64,000 bases of DNA. Source: UBA12087 sp964370815 (GTDB taxonomy: Bacteria; Chloroflexota; Anaerolineae; Anaerolineales; Villigracilaceae). The stretch lies in NCBI GenBank assembly GCA_964370815.1, contig CAYJKQ010000001.1, positions 558,001-622,000 of the forward strand, read 5' to 3'. Positions 9,572 to 18,821 of the stretch are shown here, in pieces. Each line of letters starts with the position of its first letter. Position 1 is the first letter of the stretch. The position numbers and the translations under genes were made by a program. The notes beneath the pieces were generated by a model. The model ran no database searches. It was not told the DNA's origin and saw only the letters and a program-made list of their open reading frames with translations.

Positions 9572-10806
9572 ACTCTCTCCTGATCCTGGGCTTGTGCTTG
9601 CACAGGAAAGCTACCGTTCTTAACACGGACAGATAATTTGTCACCGACTGATACCTGGCTCGTGTGAGTGATCAAGATATTACCCAAGTCTCTGGTGACA
9701 ATCGCATAGCCTCGTTTTAATACATCCGTAGGATTAAGCGATGATAAATGTTCTTTAACTCCATCCAGCCTGGTTGTTTCCAAAATAAGACGGTGTAGTT
9801 GGGATGCAACCATCCTGCGCGTCATGGTATCCAGCCCTTGCCATGAATTTTGTATGCGGCGAGCTGGTGAACAATACAGCAACCTGCGCATGCAATCCAA
9901 TTTCTCATTTCGTTTTAACCCCAAAATTTCCATGGTTATGCTCTCCAACATGGAACATGCATCATAAAGTTGATCCTTCATCTCATCAATTGTCACACTG
10001 GTTGCCAACTCAGCAGCTGCGGTGGGAGTTGGAGCGCGTAGATCTGCTGCAAAATCTGAAAGAGTGAAATCCGTTTCATGACCGATCCCGGTTATCACGG
10101 GTGCTTTGCTTGCGACAATAGCTCGAACAACACGTTCATCATTGAAAGCCCACAAATCTTCGATCGATCCCCCACCACGGGCAATCAAGATCAGATCCGG
10201 ATTGACAACCTGGTTAAGGGTTTGAATTGCAGACACCAATCCATCTGGTGCTCCGTCCCCTTGCACGACTGTGCCTGCCAAGACAACTTCGAGCATCGGA
10301 TTTCGTCTTTTCAGTGTATTGATCATGTCCTGTAAAGCTGCCCCAGTCGGAGAGGTCACAATCCCGATCCTTTTGACGGATCCTGGCATTGGACGCTTGC
10401 GGTCAGTATCGAACAATCCTTCTTCTTCCAAAAGTTTTTTTAATCGCATAAATTCCTGGTGAAGAGCTCCCTCGCCCTTCGGACGGATGGTATCCGCATT
10501 CAGTTGATACTGACCTGCAATTTCATAAAGATTGATATTGCCATGAGCTTCCATGCTCATGCCATCGTGCAACGTAACTTTCAAGCGGGCAGCACTACTA
10601 CGCCACATGACACAACGCAGGGAAGCGCCTGAATCCTTGAGAGTAAAATAAATATGACCAGAAGCAGGGCGCGATAAGTTTGAGATCTCACCCTGCACCC
10701 ACACATTTTGAAGAATCTCGTCTGATTCCATTAATTGACGGAGATAGCGGGTCAACTCACTGACACTCAAGCTGATTGTGCTTTTGAAAAATGATGGCGG
10801 ATACAT
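9568..10806 (-). CDS. xseA: Exodeoxyribonuclease VII large subunit
   Basis: About 412 residues, the normal length. The N-terminal OB fold (VWVQGEISNLSR, SGHIYFTLKD) is followed by the catalytic core with GIVTSPTGAALQDM, LILIARGGGSIEDLW, GIGHETDFTLSDFAADLRAPTPTAAAE. I place the start at the ATG at 10806 (MYPPSFF...). The frame is open as far as a TTG at 10842, but that TTG is part of a consensus -35 hexamer, and the -10 box ends seven bases before 10806. The mRNA is therefore probably leaderless. xseB overlaps its 3' end by four bases. Confidence 0.92.
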   Translation of the reverse strand: MYPPSFFKSTISLSVSELTRYLRQLMESDEILQNVWVQGEISNLSRPASGHIYFTLKDSGASLRCVMWRSSAARLKVTLHDGMSMEAHGNINLYEIAGQYQLNADTIRPKGEGALHQEFMRLKKLLEEEGLFDTDRKRPMPGSVKRIGIVTSPTGAALQDMINTLKRRNPMLEVVLAGTVVQGDGAPDGLVSAIQTLNQVVNPDLILIARGGGSIEDLWAFNDERVVRAIVASKAPVITGIGHETDFTLSDFAADLRAPTPTAAAELATSVTIDEMKDQLYDACSMLESITMEILGLKRNEKLDCMRRLLYCSPARRIQNSWQGLDTMTRRMVASQLHRLILETTRLDGVKEHLSSLNPTDVLKRGYAIVTRDLGNILITHTSQVSVGDKLSVRVKNGSFPVQAQAQDQERV

Positions 10807-10813
10807 ATTTGCT

Positions 10814-10842
10814 AGCATACCTTTGTTCATATTGACTGTCAA
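10814..10842 (-). promoter_or_regulatory. Promoter of xseA
   Basis: TTGACA (10842-10837), a 17-base spacer, then TATGCT (10819-10814) on the minus strand. The predicted first transcribed base falls at or within two bases of the ATG at 10806. Confidence 0.5.
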
Positions 10843-11016
10843 CCATTCCTATTATTCCATTTCTTTGCTACAATAATAGTATTGAATAATCTGGTTCAAT
10901 CCATGAGTTTTGTTCGCTAAATTTCACAAACACTTTTATTTAATCAGATCCCAGATCAATAACCAGATCCTCCAATCTATCTCGAAAAAAATTTCCGAAG
11001 GGTAATTGGTTTTACA

Positions 11017-11508
11017 ATGAATTATCTTTGGTCCCCCTGGCGAATGGAATATATTCAAAACCATCAATCCGATGATGAAAGTTGTGTTTTCTGCAATTTG
11101 CTTTCTCAAAAAGATGGCCCAGACAATCTGATCGTCCATCGAGGGGAGCATGTATTTGTAATCTTGAATCGTTTCCCGTATACAAGTGGGCATATCATGG
11201 TGGTGCCAACAATTCACACAGATTCCTTTGAAAATTTGGACACTGCTACATTAACCGAACTGATGCAAAAAACCACCATGAGTATGCGAATAATCCGCAG
11301 ACTTTATCATCCCGAAGCCTTCAACCTGGGAGCTAATGTTGGTGTTGCTGCTGGTGCGGGTATAGCGGATCACGTTCATATGCACATTGTGCCACGTTGG
11401 AATGGAGATACGAATTTTATGTCCACTTTAGGACAAACACGAGTCTTGCCTGAAGAGTTGACCGAGACGTACCATAGGATGAGACCAGAATGGGATTTGG
11501 AAAAATAG
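11017..11508 (+). CDS. HIT-domain nucleotide hydrolase/transferase
   Basis: A 163-residue HIT protein. It starts with WSPWRMEYI and a CVFC pair (residues 23-26), typical of the AP4A-phosphorylase-like branch, and carries the histidine triad HVHMHIVP near residue 120. Family members hydrolyse or phosphorolyse dinucleoside polyphosphates or related nucleotides. It is divergent from xseA across 174 bases. The start context is weak; GAAGGG lies more than ten bases upstream. Confidence 0.88.
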   Translation: MNYLWSPWRMEYIQNHQSDDESCVFCNLLSQKDGPDNLIVHRGEHVFVILNRFPYTSGHIMVVPTIHTDSFENLDTATLTELMQKTTMSMRIIRRLYHPEAFNLGANVGVAAGAGIADHVHMHIVPRWNGDTNFMSTLGQTRVLPEELTETYHRMRPEWDLEK

Positions 11509-11576
11509 AGAATTGATTTCTCATATTTTTTAACAAAGTTATTTCAGATATCTATCTTATCAGGAGGAATTTACAT

Positions 11577-12773
11577 ATGACCCATGATGAACCTGTAATC
11601 TTAAGCGCTGTGCGTACTCCGAGCGGCAAGTTTCAAGGCAGTCTATCAAGTTTTACCGCGCCACAATTGGGAGCACTGGTCATAAAATCCGCAGTGGAAC
11701 GAGCAGGGCTTAAAGACCTATCGGAAATTGATGAAGTATTTATGGGAAATGTGGTTTCTGCCGGACTGGGTCAAGCACCTGCCCGCCAGGCAGCGATTAA
11801 GGCTGGGCTTCCTTCGACGGTTGGAGCAGTTGCCCTAAATAAAGTGTGTGGTTCGGGTTTAAAAGCTGCCATGTTGGCGGCTGCCTGCATTAAAGCTGGA
11901 GATGGTCGTCTGTATGTTGCCGGGGGTTTCGAGTCTATGAGTCGTGTGCCATTCCTGGTGGATGCACGCACAGGAAATTTAAGGTTTGGTCACAGCCAAT
12001 TGACCGATGCATTATTGTTCGATGGATTGTGGTGTTCATTAGAAAATTGGGGGATGGGTGATGCTGCTGAATTCATTGCATCTGAATACAATGTATCGCG
12101 CCAGGCGATGGATGAATTCTCTTATCAAAGTCATCAGAAAACGCTGGCAGCCATCGATAATGGGAAATTTAAATCTGAGATCGTTCCAATAGAAATCAAG
12201 AGCAAAAAAGGTATCACCATTTTTGATACCGATGAATCGCCACGACGTGAAACAACCCTTGAAGCCCTGGCTGGTCTTAAACCTGCTTTTCAAAAAGATG
12301 GCAAGGTCACTGCCGGCAATGCACCCGGTCTAAATGATGGGGCTGCTGCAGTTGTGGTATCCAGCCGGAGCTATGCAGACCAGCTCGGAGTAAAACCAAT
12401 TGCGAAAATCATCGGTTATGCCCAAGCAGCCTTGGACCCCAAGTACCTATTTGCAGCACCCGCAAAAGCTATTCCCATCCTTTTACAAAAAATTGGCTGG
12501 ACGCTTCACGATGTTGATTTGATCGAACTTAATGAGGCTTTTGCAGCCCAAGTGCTTGCGGATGGATATGCGCTAAAAGACCAGGGTTGGGATTGGGGAA
12601 AAATCAATGTGAACGGAGGTGCAATTGCTCTTGGTCACCCAATCGGAGCCAGCGGAGCCCGCATCCTGACAACATTGATATATGCGCTAAAAGACCACGG
12701 CTTAAAACGCGGTATTGCTTCCCTGTGCCTGGGAGGTTCAGAAGCCGTTGCCATGGCAATTGAAATTGAGTAA
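11577..12773 (+). CDS. Acetyl-CoA C-acetyltransferase (thiolase)
   Basis: A 398-residue thiolase. The nucleophilic Cys sits in NKVCGSGLKAA near residue 90, and the C-terminal catalytic pieces are GGAIALGHPIGASGAR and SLCLGGSEAVA. It joins two acetyl-CoA or cleaves acetoacyl-CoA. AGGAGG precedes the ATG. It heads a plus-strand string that also contains 3-hydroxyacyl-CoA dehydrogenase, so it likely serves short-chain acyl-CoA metabolism; no crotonase or acyl-CoA dehydrogenase is in view. Confidence 0.93.
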   Translation: MTHDEPVILSAVRTPSGKFQGSLSSFTAPQLGALVIKSAVERAGLKDLSEIDEVFMGNVVSAGLGQAPARQAAIKAGLPSTVGAVALNKVCGSGLKAAMLAAACIKAGDGRLYVAGGFESMSRVPFLVDARTGNLRFGHSQLTDALLFDGLWCSLENWGMGDAAEFIASEYNVSRQAMDEFSYQSHQKTLAAIDNGKFKSEIVPIEIKSKKGITIFDTDESPRRETTLEALAGLKPAFQKDGKVTAGNAPGLNDGAAAVVVSSRSYADQLGVKPIAKIIGYAQAALDPKYLFAAPAKAIPILLQKIGWTLHDVDLIELNEAFAAQVLADGYALKDQGWDWGKINVNGGAIALGHPIGASGARILTTLIYALKDHGLKRGIASLCLGGSEAVAMAIEIE

Positions 12774-12794
12774 CCGGAGACCGGGCAACAGGTT

Positions 12795-13565
12795 ATGACA
12801 CCGCGTGATTATTCGATAAAAGCATCCATTGGGTTAACCCAACGCATTCCTGGTGGATATTTTTATATGGGTAGTCGTTTTCACGTGCGGGAACGACCAG
12901 CCAGGCAGGTATTTGTAAGGGAAATTGACATAGCCAATATGCCTGTTACAGTTGGCCAATATAAAACCTTTATTGAATCAGAAGCATACCAGCAAGAGCG
13001 TTGGTGGAGCAAGCCAGGCTGGGACTGGTTACATGGCAAATCTGATGGTTGGGGGCGTGAGAATCGCTTTATTCCGGATGCCTGGACCATCCAAGAAAGG
13101 CGAATTTCTCATCCTGTGGTAGGCATTACGTATTTCGAAGCAGAAGCATACTGCAATTGGATCTCATATTACAAAAAAAAAGGAATCCGTATGCCGGATG
13201 AAAAAGAATGGGAATATGCAGCGCGCGGTCCGGACGGTAGACCCTACCCCTGGGGTGAAGAGTTCGACTCAGCTCTAACCAACACGCTTGAAAGTGAACG
13301 CTTTGATACACTTGAAGCTGCCATAATGGATACGGATGCAAGCCCTTTTGGTGTTCACGATATGGCTGGAAATGTTCAGGAATGGACTTCCAGCTTATAT
13401 GATCCCTTGCCCGGTGAGTTATTTCCGCCAGGAAGCCTTTTTGTTTCACGCGGAGGCTCTTTTAATGATACGGCTTATGGTGCGCGGACATCGTATCGAC
13501 GTGCCTACCCTCCTGGTTATTTTTTTTCCTTTCTTGGATTTCGGGTTGTGGTAGAGTATAAATGA
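12795..13565 (+). CDS. FGE/SUMF1-fold protein lacking catalytic cysteines
   Basis: A 256-residue protein that is almost entirely an FGE-sulfatase domain: PGGYFYMGS near the start, then PVTVGQYKTFI, HPVVGITYFEAEAYCNW, RMPDEKEWEYAARG, GNVQEWTSS and SRGGSFND. In true formylglycine-generating enzymes a Cys pair near the C-terminus does the oxidation; here that stretch (GARTSYRRAYPPGYFFSFLGFR) has none, so formylglycine formation is unlikely. The fold is also used for sugar or protein binding and in C-S or C-N chemistry. It lies 21 bases after the thiolase and 18 before the VWA protein. Function unknown. Confidence 0.8.
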   Translation: MTPRDYSIKASIGLTQRIPGGYFYMGSRFHVRERPARQVFVREIDIANMPVTVGQYKTFIESEAYQQERWWSKPGWDWLHGKSDGWGRENRFIPDAWTIQERRISHPVVGITYFEAEAYCNWISYYKKKGIRMPDEKEWEYAARGPDGRPYPWGEEFDSALTNTLESERFDTLEAAIMDTDASPFGVHDMAGNVQEWTSSLYDPLPGELFPPGSLFVSRGGSFNDTAYGARTSYRRAYPPGYFFSFLGFRVVVEYK

Positions 13566-13583
13566 TGAAATTTGGAGGTAATT

Positions 13584-15356
13584 ATGTACTCTGAAAAAAA
13601 ACAAATTCCTTGGGGTGCCCTGGTTGTAGTAGGGGCATTAATAATCTTTGGATGCATCATCGCTGCCGCAGTTTTAGTTCCACGATTAATTTCTGGATCG
13701 AACACAGGCATTATCAATAATGGAAATGTTCCACCAACTCCTGCAGCTCCATCCGGCGCTGTTATCCTTGAAATCTCTTCTTCCAATACAAAAGAAGATT
13801 GGATGAATGCTGTTATTGCTCAGTTCAATCAAGAAGAGCATAAACTATCCAGCGGCGAGGTTCTTTTTGTCCAGGTGAGCCACGTCACTTCAGGTGGGTC
13901 ACAATCTGCAATTCTGGATGGCAGAAGTCAACCAACGGTATGGAGCCCTGGAGACCAAAGCTGGATAGATGGAGCCAACCAGATCTGGCGTGATCGCACG
14001 GGCAGTCTATTGATCCCAGATGATTGTTCTGCGACAGTATTAGCCCCAATAGGATTCGCAATGTGGCGTCCAATGGCAGAAGCCCTTGGATGGCCTGATA
14101 AACCCATAAGCTGGGATAAATTGGTAACATTGTCATCCAACCCGCTGGGTTGGGAAAGCCTAGGGCACCAGGAATGGGGTCAATTTAAATTTGGGCATAC
14201 CCATCCTGATTATTCAAATACCGGCTTGCTAATGCTGACTGCTCTGGCTTACTCTACTGAAAGCAAAACAAGTGGTCTGACCGCCAATGAGGTTTACTCG
14301 GATGCAGTTGTTCAAGCATTCCATGACCTCGAGCAAAAAACCTACCATTACGGCATCCAGAATCGACCCCTCATGCAAATACTTGCCCAACGTGGACCAG
14401 GATACTTGCATGCCATCACCAGTAGTGAAGCAGAAGTTTTAAAAGCAAATGCAGAATTCGCTGCGACTATACCATATCCACTAGTATTTATTTTTCCTTC
14501 CAAAGGTACTTACTGGAGCGAGCAACCGTATTGCATATTGGAGGCAGATTGGGTATCCAATGAGCAAGAACAGGGTGCTGAAATTTTTAAAGATTACCTC
14601 CTTGAGAAAAAACAACAGGAGATGGCAATTCAATATTATCTTCGACCTGTGGATGAGACAATTCCACTGCATACACCTATAACACTTGAGAATGGGACAG
14701 ATCCACGTGTGATGCGATCCGTGGTGCCTGCACTTTCCAGCCCATCAGCGGAAGTAGCAGCGGCTGTCAAGGATGTCTTCCATCAAACAAAAAAGATGGC
14801 GACCATTATTCTTCTCCTGGATACATCGGGTAGCATGGAAGGTGAAAAGATCCGTAATGCAGTTGAAAGTTCGGTAAATTTCGTCAACAGGTTGGATGTC
14901 AATGACGAGATCTATGTCTTGGGTTTTGGAGGTGAAAACCAGGTTTATGATCTGGGAGGAGGTCGGGCTGGGGACGTGGCAGAATCTGTCTCTCGAAAAT
15001 TGGGTGGGGTTTTTGCAGACGGAAATACTCCCATGTTTGATGCCGTATGCCAGGCAGTTGATACGATCAATTCATTACAGACCGAGGACAAGGATAATTC
15101 TGATAATCGTTTGTACGGCATCGTACTTCTCTCAGATGGTGTTGATACAGCCAGCAATAGAACAGAAAACCAGATGTTCAATTGCCTGCCGAGTGGTGAG
15201 AATGTTGAAGGCGTCAAGGTCTTCACGATTGCTTATGGTGATGATGCAGATTCCGACCTAATGTTGCGGATCGCAAATCGAACCAATGGAAAGACCTTTA
15301 CGGGTGATCCAGCCAGCATAGAAAGTATTTACAACGCCATTTCCGCTGAACAATAA
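13584..15356 (+). CDS. Membrane-anchored solute-binding-like protein with C-terminal VWA domain
   Basis: A 590-residue protein. Residues 10-33 are a membrane anchor, about 55-350 resembles a periplasmic solute-binding protein (TVWSPGDQSWIDGANQIW, ISWDKLV, GQFKFGHTHP), and about 405-585 is a von Willebrand A domain with an intact MIDAS, DTSGS. The start at 13584 follows GGAGG with five bases between; an in-frame TTG at 13572 overlaps that site. VWA domains bind protein partners through a metal ion. No permease genes are nearby, so a transport role is doubtful; a surface complex with the following small membrane protein is possible. Confidence 0.85.
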   Translation: MYSEKKQIPWGALVVVGALIIFGCIIAAAVLVPRLISGSNTGIINNGNVPPTPAAPSGAVILEISSSNTKEDWMNAVIAQFNQEEHKLSSGEVLFVQVSHVTSGGSQSAILDGRSQPTVWSPGDQSWIDGANQIWRDRTGSLLIPDDCSATVLAPIGFAMWRPMAEALGWPDKPISWDKLVTLSSNPLGWESLGHQEWGQFKFGHTHPDYSNTGLLMLTALAYSTESKTSGLTANEVYSDAVVQAFHDLEQKTYHYGIQNRPLMQILAQRGPGYLHAITSSEAEVLKANAEFAATIPYPLVFIFPSKGTYWSEQPYCILEADWVSNEQEQGAEIFKDYLLEKKQQEMAIQYYLRPVDETIPLHTPITLENGTDPRVMRSVVPALSSPSAEVAAAVKDVFHQTKKMATIILLLDTSGSMEGEKIRNAVESSVNFVNRLDVNDEIYVLGFGGENQVYDLGGGRAGDVAESVSRKLGGVFADGNTPMFDAVCQAVDTINSLQTEDKDNSDNRLYGIVLLSDGVDTASNRTENQMFNCLPSGENVEGVKVFTIAYGDDADSDLMLRIANRTNGKTFTGDPASIESIYNAISAEQ

Positions 15357-15382
15357 ATAGATATATCAAGGAGATCTTCTTT

Positions 15383-15715
15383 ATGCAAAAATCACGCCCA
15401 TTCTGGTATCTTCTAGATCTATATGGCTGGGTGGTACTTGTAATGAGCATAGTTACAGCCTTTTTCATCCATCAACCCTGGGTTATTTTACTTGGCATGA
15501 TAGGATATTTGATCGCACTCCTGGTGGATTTGACCGGAGGGCGAGCCCTGGGGCGAACGGGGGCTATCCGATTAGCCCAGGCTGAACAAGAGAATCGAGA
15601 ATTACACGCTGAACAAGCGCGATTACTGGGAGCGATCCGGGAGCGTGACGTAAAACTCACGGAGGATTCTATTGGTCAACAAGCTGATATTGAATCTAAT
15701 GAAAGCCAAAAATAA
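15383..15715 (+). CDS. Small membrane protein with coiled-coil tail
   Basis: A 110-residue protein with two hydrophobic segments (about 10-28 and 33-53) and a charged C-terminal helix (about 65-100, rich in Glu, Gln, Arg) likely to form a coiled coil. I do not recognise the family. AAGGAG precedes the ATG. The 26-base gap after the VWA gene suggests that they are made together and may interact. Confidence 0.7.
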   Translation: MQKSRPFWYLLDLYGWVVLVMSIVTAFFIHQPWVILLGMIGYLIALLVDLTGGRALGRTGAIRLAQAEQENRELHAEQARLLGAIRERDVKLTEDSIGQQADIESNESQK

Positions 15716-15792
15716 TCTCACGATATCAGTAATCCTATTTTGCGTTCAGACTTTTAAAATTAAGGAAAAAGAACTATCGACTGGAGGCTGAA

Positions 15793-16638
15793 ATGACCAT
15801 CAAACAAATATTTGTAATTGGAGCAGGAACAATGGGTAATGGTATCTCCCAAACTGCTGCTGTTTCTGGTTTTAATGTCACCTGTATGGATGTCATGCCG
15901 TCTGCACTTGAACAAGCCAGGACAAACATCGGTAGATCGGTCGAGAAATTGTTTTCCAAAGGTGTAATAACAGAAACTCAACGGAATGCTGCCTTTAAAA
16001 TTAATTATGTAGGGAATATGGACCCCATTTCTTCGGCAGATCTTGTTATCGAAGCAGCCAGCGAAGACCCAGACCTTAAGTTAAAGATATTTCGAGAAAT
16101 GGATGAAAAAGCCCGTCCCGGAGTGATCCTGGCAAGCAACACCTCTTCCATCAGTATTACTAAAATTGCCGGCATCACCAAACGACCAGACAAGGTGATC
16201 GGTATGCATTTCATGAATCCAGTTCCCCTGATGAAGTTGGTCGAAATCATCCGCGGACTTGGGACCTCCGATCAAACCACTGCCGAGATCGTGGAAGTAT
16301 GTATATTGATGGGTAAAGAACCTATTGAAGCAAATGATGCTCCGGGTTTTATCTCAAACCGGATCTTATGCCCAATGATCAACGAAGCAATTTTTGCCCT
16401 TCAAGAAGGAATTGGCACACCTGAAGCCATAGACAATGTGATGAAACTTGGCATGAACCATCCCATGGGTCCCCTGACACTCTGCGACCTGATTGGATTG
16501 GATGTTGTTTTATCCGTTATGGATGTTTTGCAGCGTGATCTGGGTGATGACAAGTATCGTCCTGCTTACCTGCTTCGCAAGATGGTTGCTGCAGGCTACC
16601 TTGGTCGCAAGTCTGGTCGCGGCTTCTATCAATATTGA
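15793..16638 (+). CDS. 3-hydroxybutyryl-CoA dehydrogenase
   Basis: A 281-residue NAD(P)-dependent dehydrogenase, the usual single-domain-pair length. The Rossmann motif is GAGTMGNGIS near residue 8; the catalytic His lies in GMHFMNPVPLMKLVEII; the C-terminal domain has NRILCPMINEA and GPLTLCDLIGLD. It interconverts acetoacetyl-CoA and 3-hydroxybutyryl-CoA, the step next to the thiolase 4 kb upstream. GGAGG precedes the ATG. Confidence 0.92.
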   Translation: MTIKQIFVIGAGTMGNGISQTAAVSGFNVTCMDVMPSALEQARTNIGRSVEKLFSKGVITETQRNAAFKINYVGNMDPISSADLVIEAASEDPDLKLKIFREMDEKARPGVILASNTSSISITKIAGITKRPDKVIGMHFMNPVPLMKLVEIIRGLGTSDQTTAEIVEVCILMGKEPIEANDAPGFISNRILCPMINEAIFALQEGIGTPEAIDNVMKLGMNHPMGPLTLCDLIGLDVVLSVMDVLQRDLGDDKYRPAYLLRKMVAAGYLGRKSGRGFYQY

Positions 16639-16710
16639 TCTTCATGCGGCATATATAACCAACTCTATCATCTCATCTTATTGTCACTTAATTATTGAAA
16701 GGAGCCTGGT

Positions 16711-17142
16711 ATGACTATTGAACTTCGAAGCATGGAAGCATCTGATTACAATGGTGTATTTTCACTGTGGAAGGATAGCGATAGTTTGATCTTGAATGCA
16801 GATGATTCGCGAGAATGCGTTATTCACTTTCTTGAACGAAATCCAGGGTTGAGCTTTGTTGCCATTGAACAGGGCAAGCTGGTTGGTGGAGCTTTATGTG
16901 GGCATGATGGTCGTCATGGGTATATCCACAACCTGGTGGTTAAAAAGGACCATCGTAAAAAGGGGATCGGCAAATCCCTGGTGGGACGATGTATGTTTGA
17001 ATTGATCAAAATCGGAATCCATCGTTGCCACCTTTACGTAGAGAGTGGCAACCAGGAAGGGATCAATTTCTGGAAAAAACTGGGCTGGGAACAACGCGTT
17101 GAAATTATCAGTATGTCTCAACCACTACGCCATACCACTTGA
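16711..17142 (+). CDS. GNAT-family N-acetyltransferase
   Basis: A 143-residue GNAT protein with the acetyl-CoA loop KDHRKKGIGKSLV at about 90-102 and the C-terminal YVESGNQEGINFWKKLGW pattern. AAAGGAG lies seven bases before the ATG. Its acceptor cannot be told. The stop overlaps the region just before the GMC oxidoreductase start. Confidence 0.85.
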   Translation: MTIELRSMEASDYNGVFSLWKDSDSLILNADDSRECVIHFLERNPGLSFVAIEQGKLVGGALCGHDGRHGYIHNLVVKKDHRKKGIGKSLVGRCMFELIKIGIHRCHLYVESGNQEGINFWKKLGWEQRVEIISMSQPLRHTT

Positions 17143-17159
17143 CCACCAAAGGAAAACCC

Positions 17160-18818
17160 ATGCAAGACAAAACCTATGATTATGTAATTGTTGGATCCGG
17201 TTTCGGAGGTTCCGTTTCCGCCATGCGCCTGGCTGAAAAGGGTTATAGAGTTCTTGTTCTTGAACGCGGCAAACGATTTGAGGATCATGATTTCCCAAAA
17301 TCCAACTGGAATATCTGGAAGTACTTGTGGCTGCCAGCATTACGTTGTACCGGGATTTTTGAAATGACTTTTATGAATGGTCTTCTGGCATTACATGGCA
17401 GCGGCGTGGGGGGAGGCAGCCTGATGTATGCCAATGTGCTGATGGAGCCTGACGAAAGCTCTTTTAATACACCTGCCTGGCATCAATATGTGGATTGGAA
17501 AAAGGAATTAACACCTCATTACGAACAAGCACGGAAAATGCTGGGAGTTACCCGAAACCCACGCTTGTTTTTCTCGGATGATCGGCTAAGGGAAGTGGCA
17601 GAAGATCTCGGTCATGGTGATTCCTTCCAAGCAACCGATGTTGGCGTATTTTTTGGAAAACCTAATCAGGAAGGTCATACTTTTCCGGACCCTTTTTTTA
17701 AAGGCGACGGACCTGACCGGACTGCCTGCAATTATTGCGGTGGTTGCATGGTCGGTTGCCGCTATAATGCCAAGAATACGCTGGTAAAGAATTATTTATA
17801 TTTTGCAGAAATAATGGGTGCGACCATTCAGGCGGAAGCCAAAGTTAAAGATATCCGCCCAATACCATCAGGCAATTACGATGCAATCAATAATTCAACT
17901 GAAGACAAGGCTCGCTATGAAATAACCTACTCATCCTCAACGGCATTCCTTTTTAAACCTGAGAAGCACGTTAAAACCCGCAATGTAATCGTCTCAGCGG
18001 GTGCATTAGGAACTTTGGAATTGCTTTTACGGTGCCGGGAAATAACCCGATCGCTTCCAAGAATTTCCAATCAACTTGGTGACAGGGTGCGAACCAACAA
18101 TGAAAACATTCTAGGAGTTACCACCCGCAACCGTGATACAGACCTCTCGAAAGGAATTGCCATCGGCTCGGTTTTCAGCGCTGATGAGGTAACCCATGTG
18201 GAACCCGTTCGCTATTCTGACGGTTCCTCATTTATTCGTGTCATGACAGCACCCTTGATCGATGCTGGAGCAAACATTTCTATACGTATATTAAGGACTC
18301 TGTGGGAGATCATCCGACATCCATGGGATTTTTTATATGGGAAATTCTTTGCCCGGTGGGCTCGTTTTACGACTATTTTGCTTGTAATGCAAACAGAAGA
18401 AAACCTGACGCGTGTCCGGTTGGGTAGAAGCTTTTTCACATTTGGTCGCAAGGGGTTGGTCATCAAGCCTGAATACGAGAAAGCACATACAGCCAATAAA
18501 ATCACTATCGCCAACAAAGTGACTCGCATGTTAGCTGATAAGATGAACGGTATTCCTGCCAGCGCTTTCACAGACAGCTTGTTCAACTTCCCAACGACAG
18601 CACACATCATGGGAGGTGTACCGTTTGGTTTAGATGACAATCAAGGGGTGATCGGATTGGATTTCCAGGTCCATAATTACCCGGGTCTTTATGTGGTGGA
18701 TGGCTCCGTTATGCCAGCCAATCCAGGAATCAATCCCAGCCTGACGATCACTGCACTGGCAGAATACGCAATGAGCAGGATTCCAGGAAAAGATGCCTTT
18801 GGAATATTTGGAGAATAA
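17160..18818 (+). CDS. GMC-family FAD oxidoreductase (cholesterol-oxidase-like)
   Basis: About 552 residues. The FAD-binding motif GSGFGGSVSAMRLAEKG is near the N-terminus, with GSGVGGGSLMYAN further on and a C-terminal VVDGSVMPANPGINPSLTI signature. A cysteine cluster, CNYCGGCMVGC, sits near residue 195; this occurs in some members and could hold an iron-sulfur centre. The family oxidises alcohols or sterols. I chose the ATG at 17160, which follows AAAGGA; a TTG at 17139 overlaps the GNAT stop. It ends three bases before kynureninase. Confidence 0.87.
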   Translation: MQDKTYDYVIVGSGFGGSVSAMRLAEKGYRVLVLERGKRFEDHDFPKSNWNIWKYLWLPALRCTGIFEMTFMNGLLALHGSGVGGGSLMYANVLMEPDESSFNTPAWHQYVDWKKELTPHYEQARKMLGVTRNPRLFFSDDRLREVAEDLGHGDSFQATDVGVFFGKPNQEGHTFPDPFFKGDGPDRTACNYCGGCMVGCRYNAKNTLVKNYLYFAEIMGATIQAEAKVKDIRPIPSGNYDAINNSTEDKARYEITYSSSTAFLFKPEKHVKTRNVIVSAGALGTLELLLRCREITRSLPRISNQLGDRVRTNNENILGVTTRNRDTDLSKGIAIGSVFSADEVTHVEPVRYSDGSSFIRVMTAPLIDAGANISIRILRTLWEIIRHPWDFLYGKFFARWARFTTILLVMQTEENLTRVRLGRSFFTFGRKGLVIKPEYEKAHTANKITIANKVTRMLADKMNGIPASAFTDSLFNFPTTAHIMGGVPFGLDDNQGVIGLDFQVHNYPGLYVVDGSVMPANPGINPSLTITALAEYAMSRIPGKDAFGIFGE

Positions 18819-18821
18819 TTA

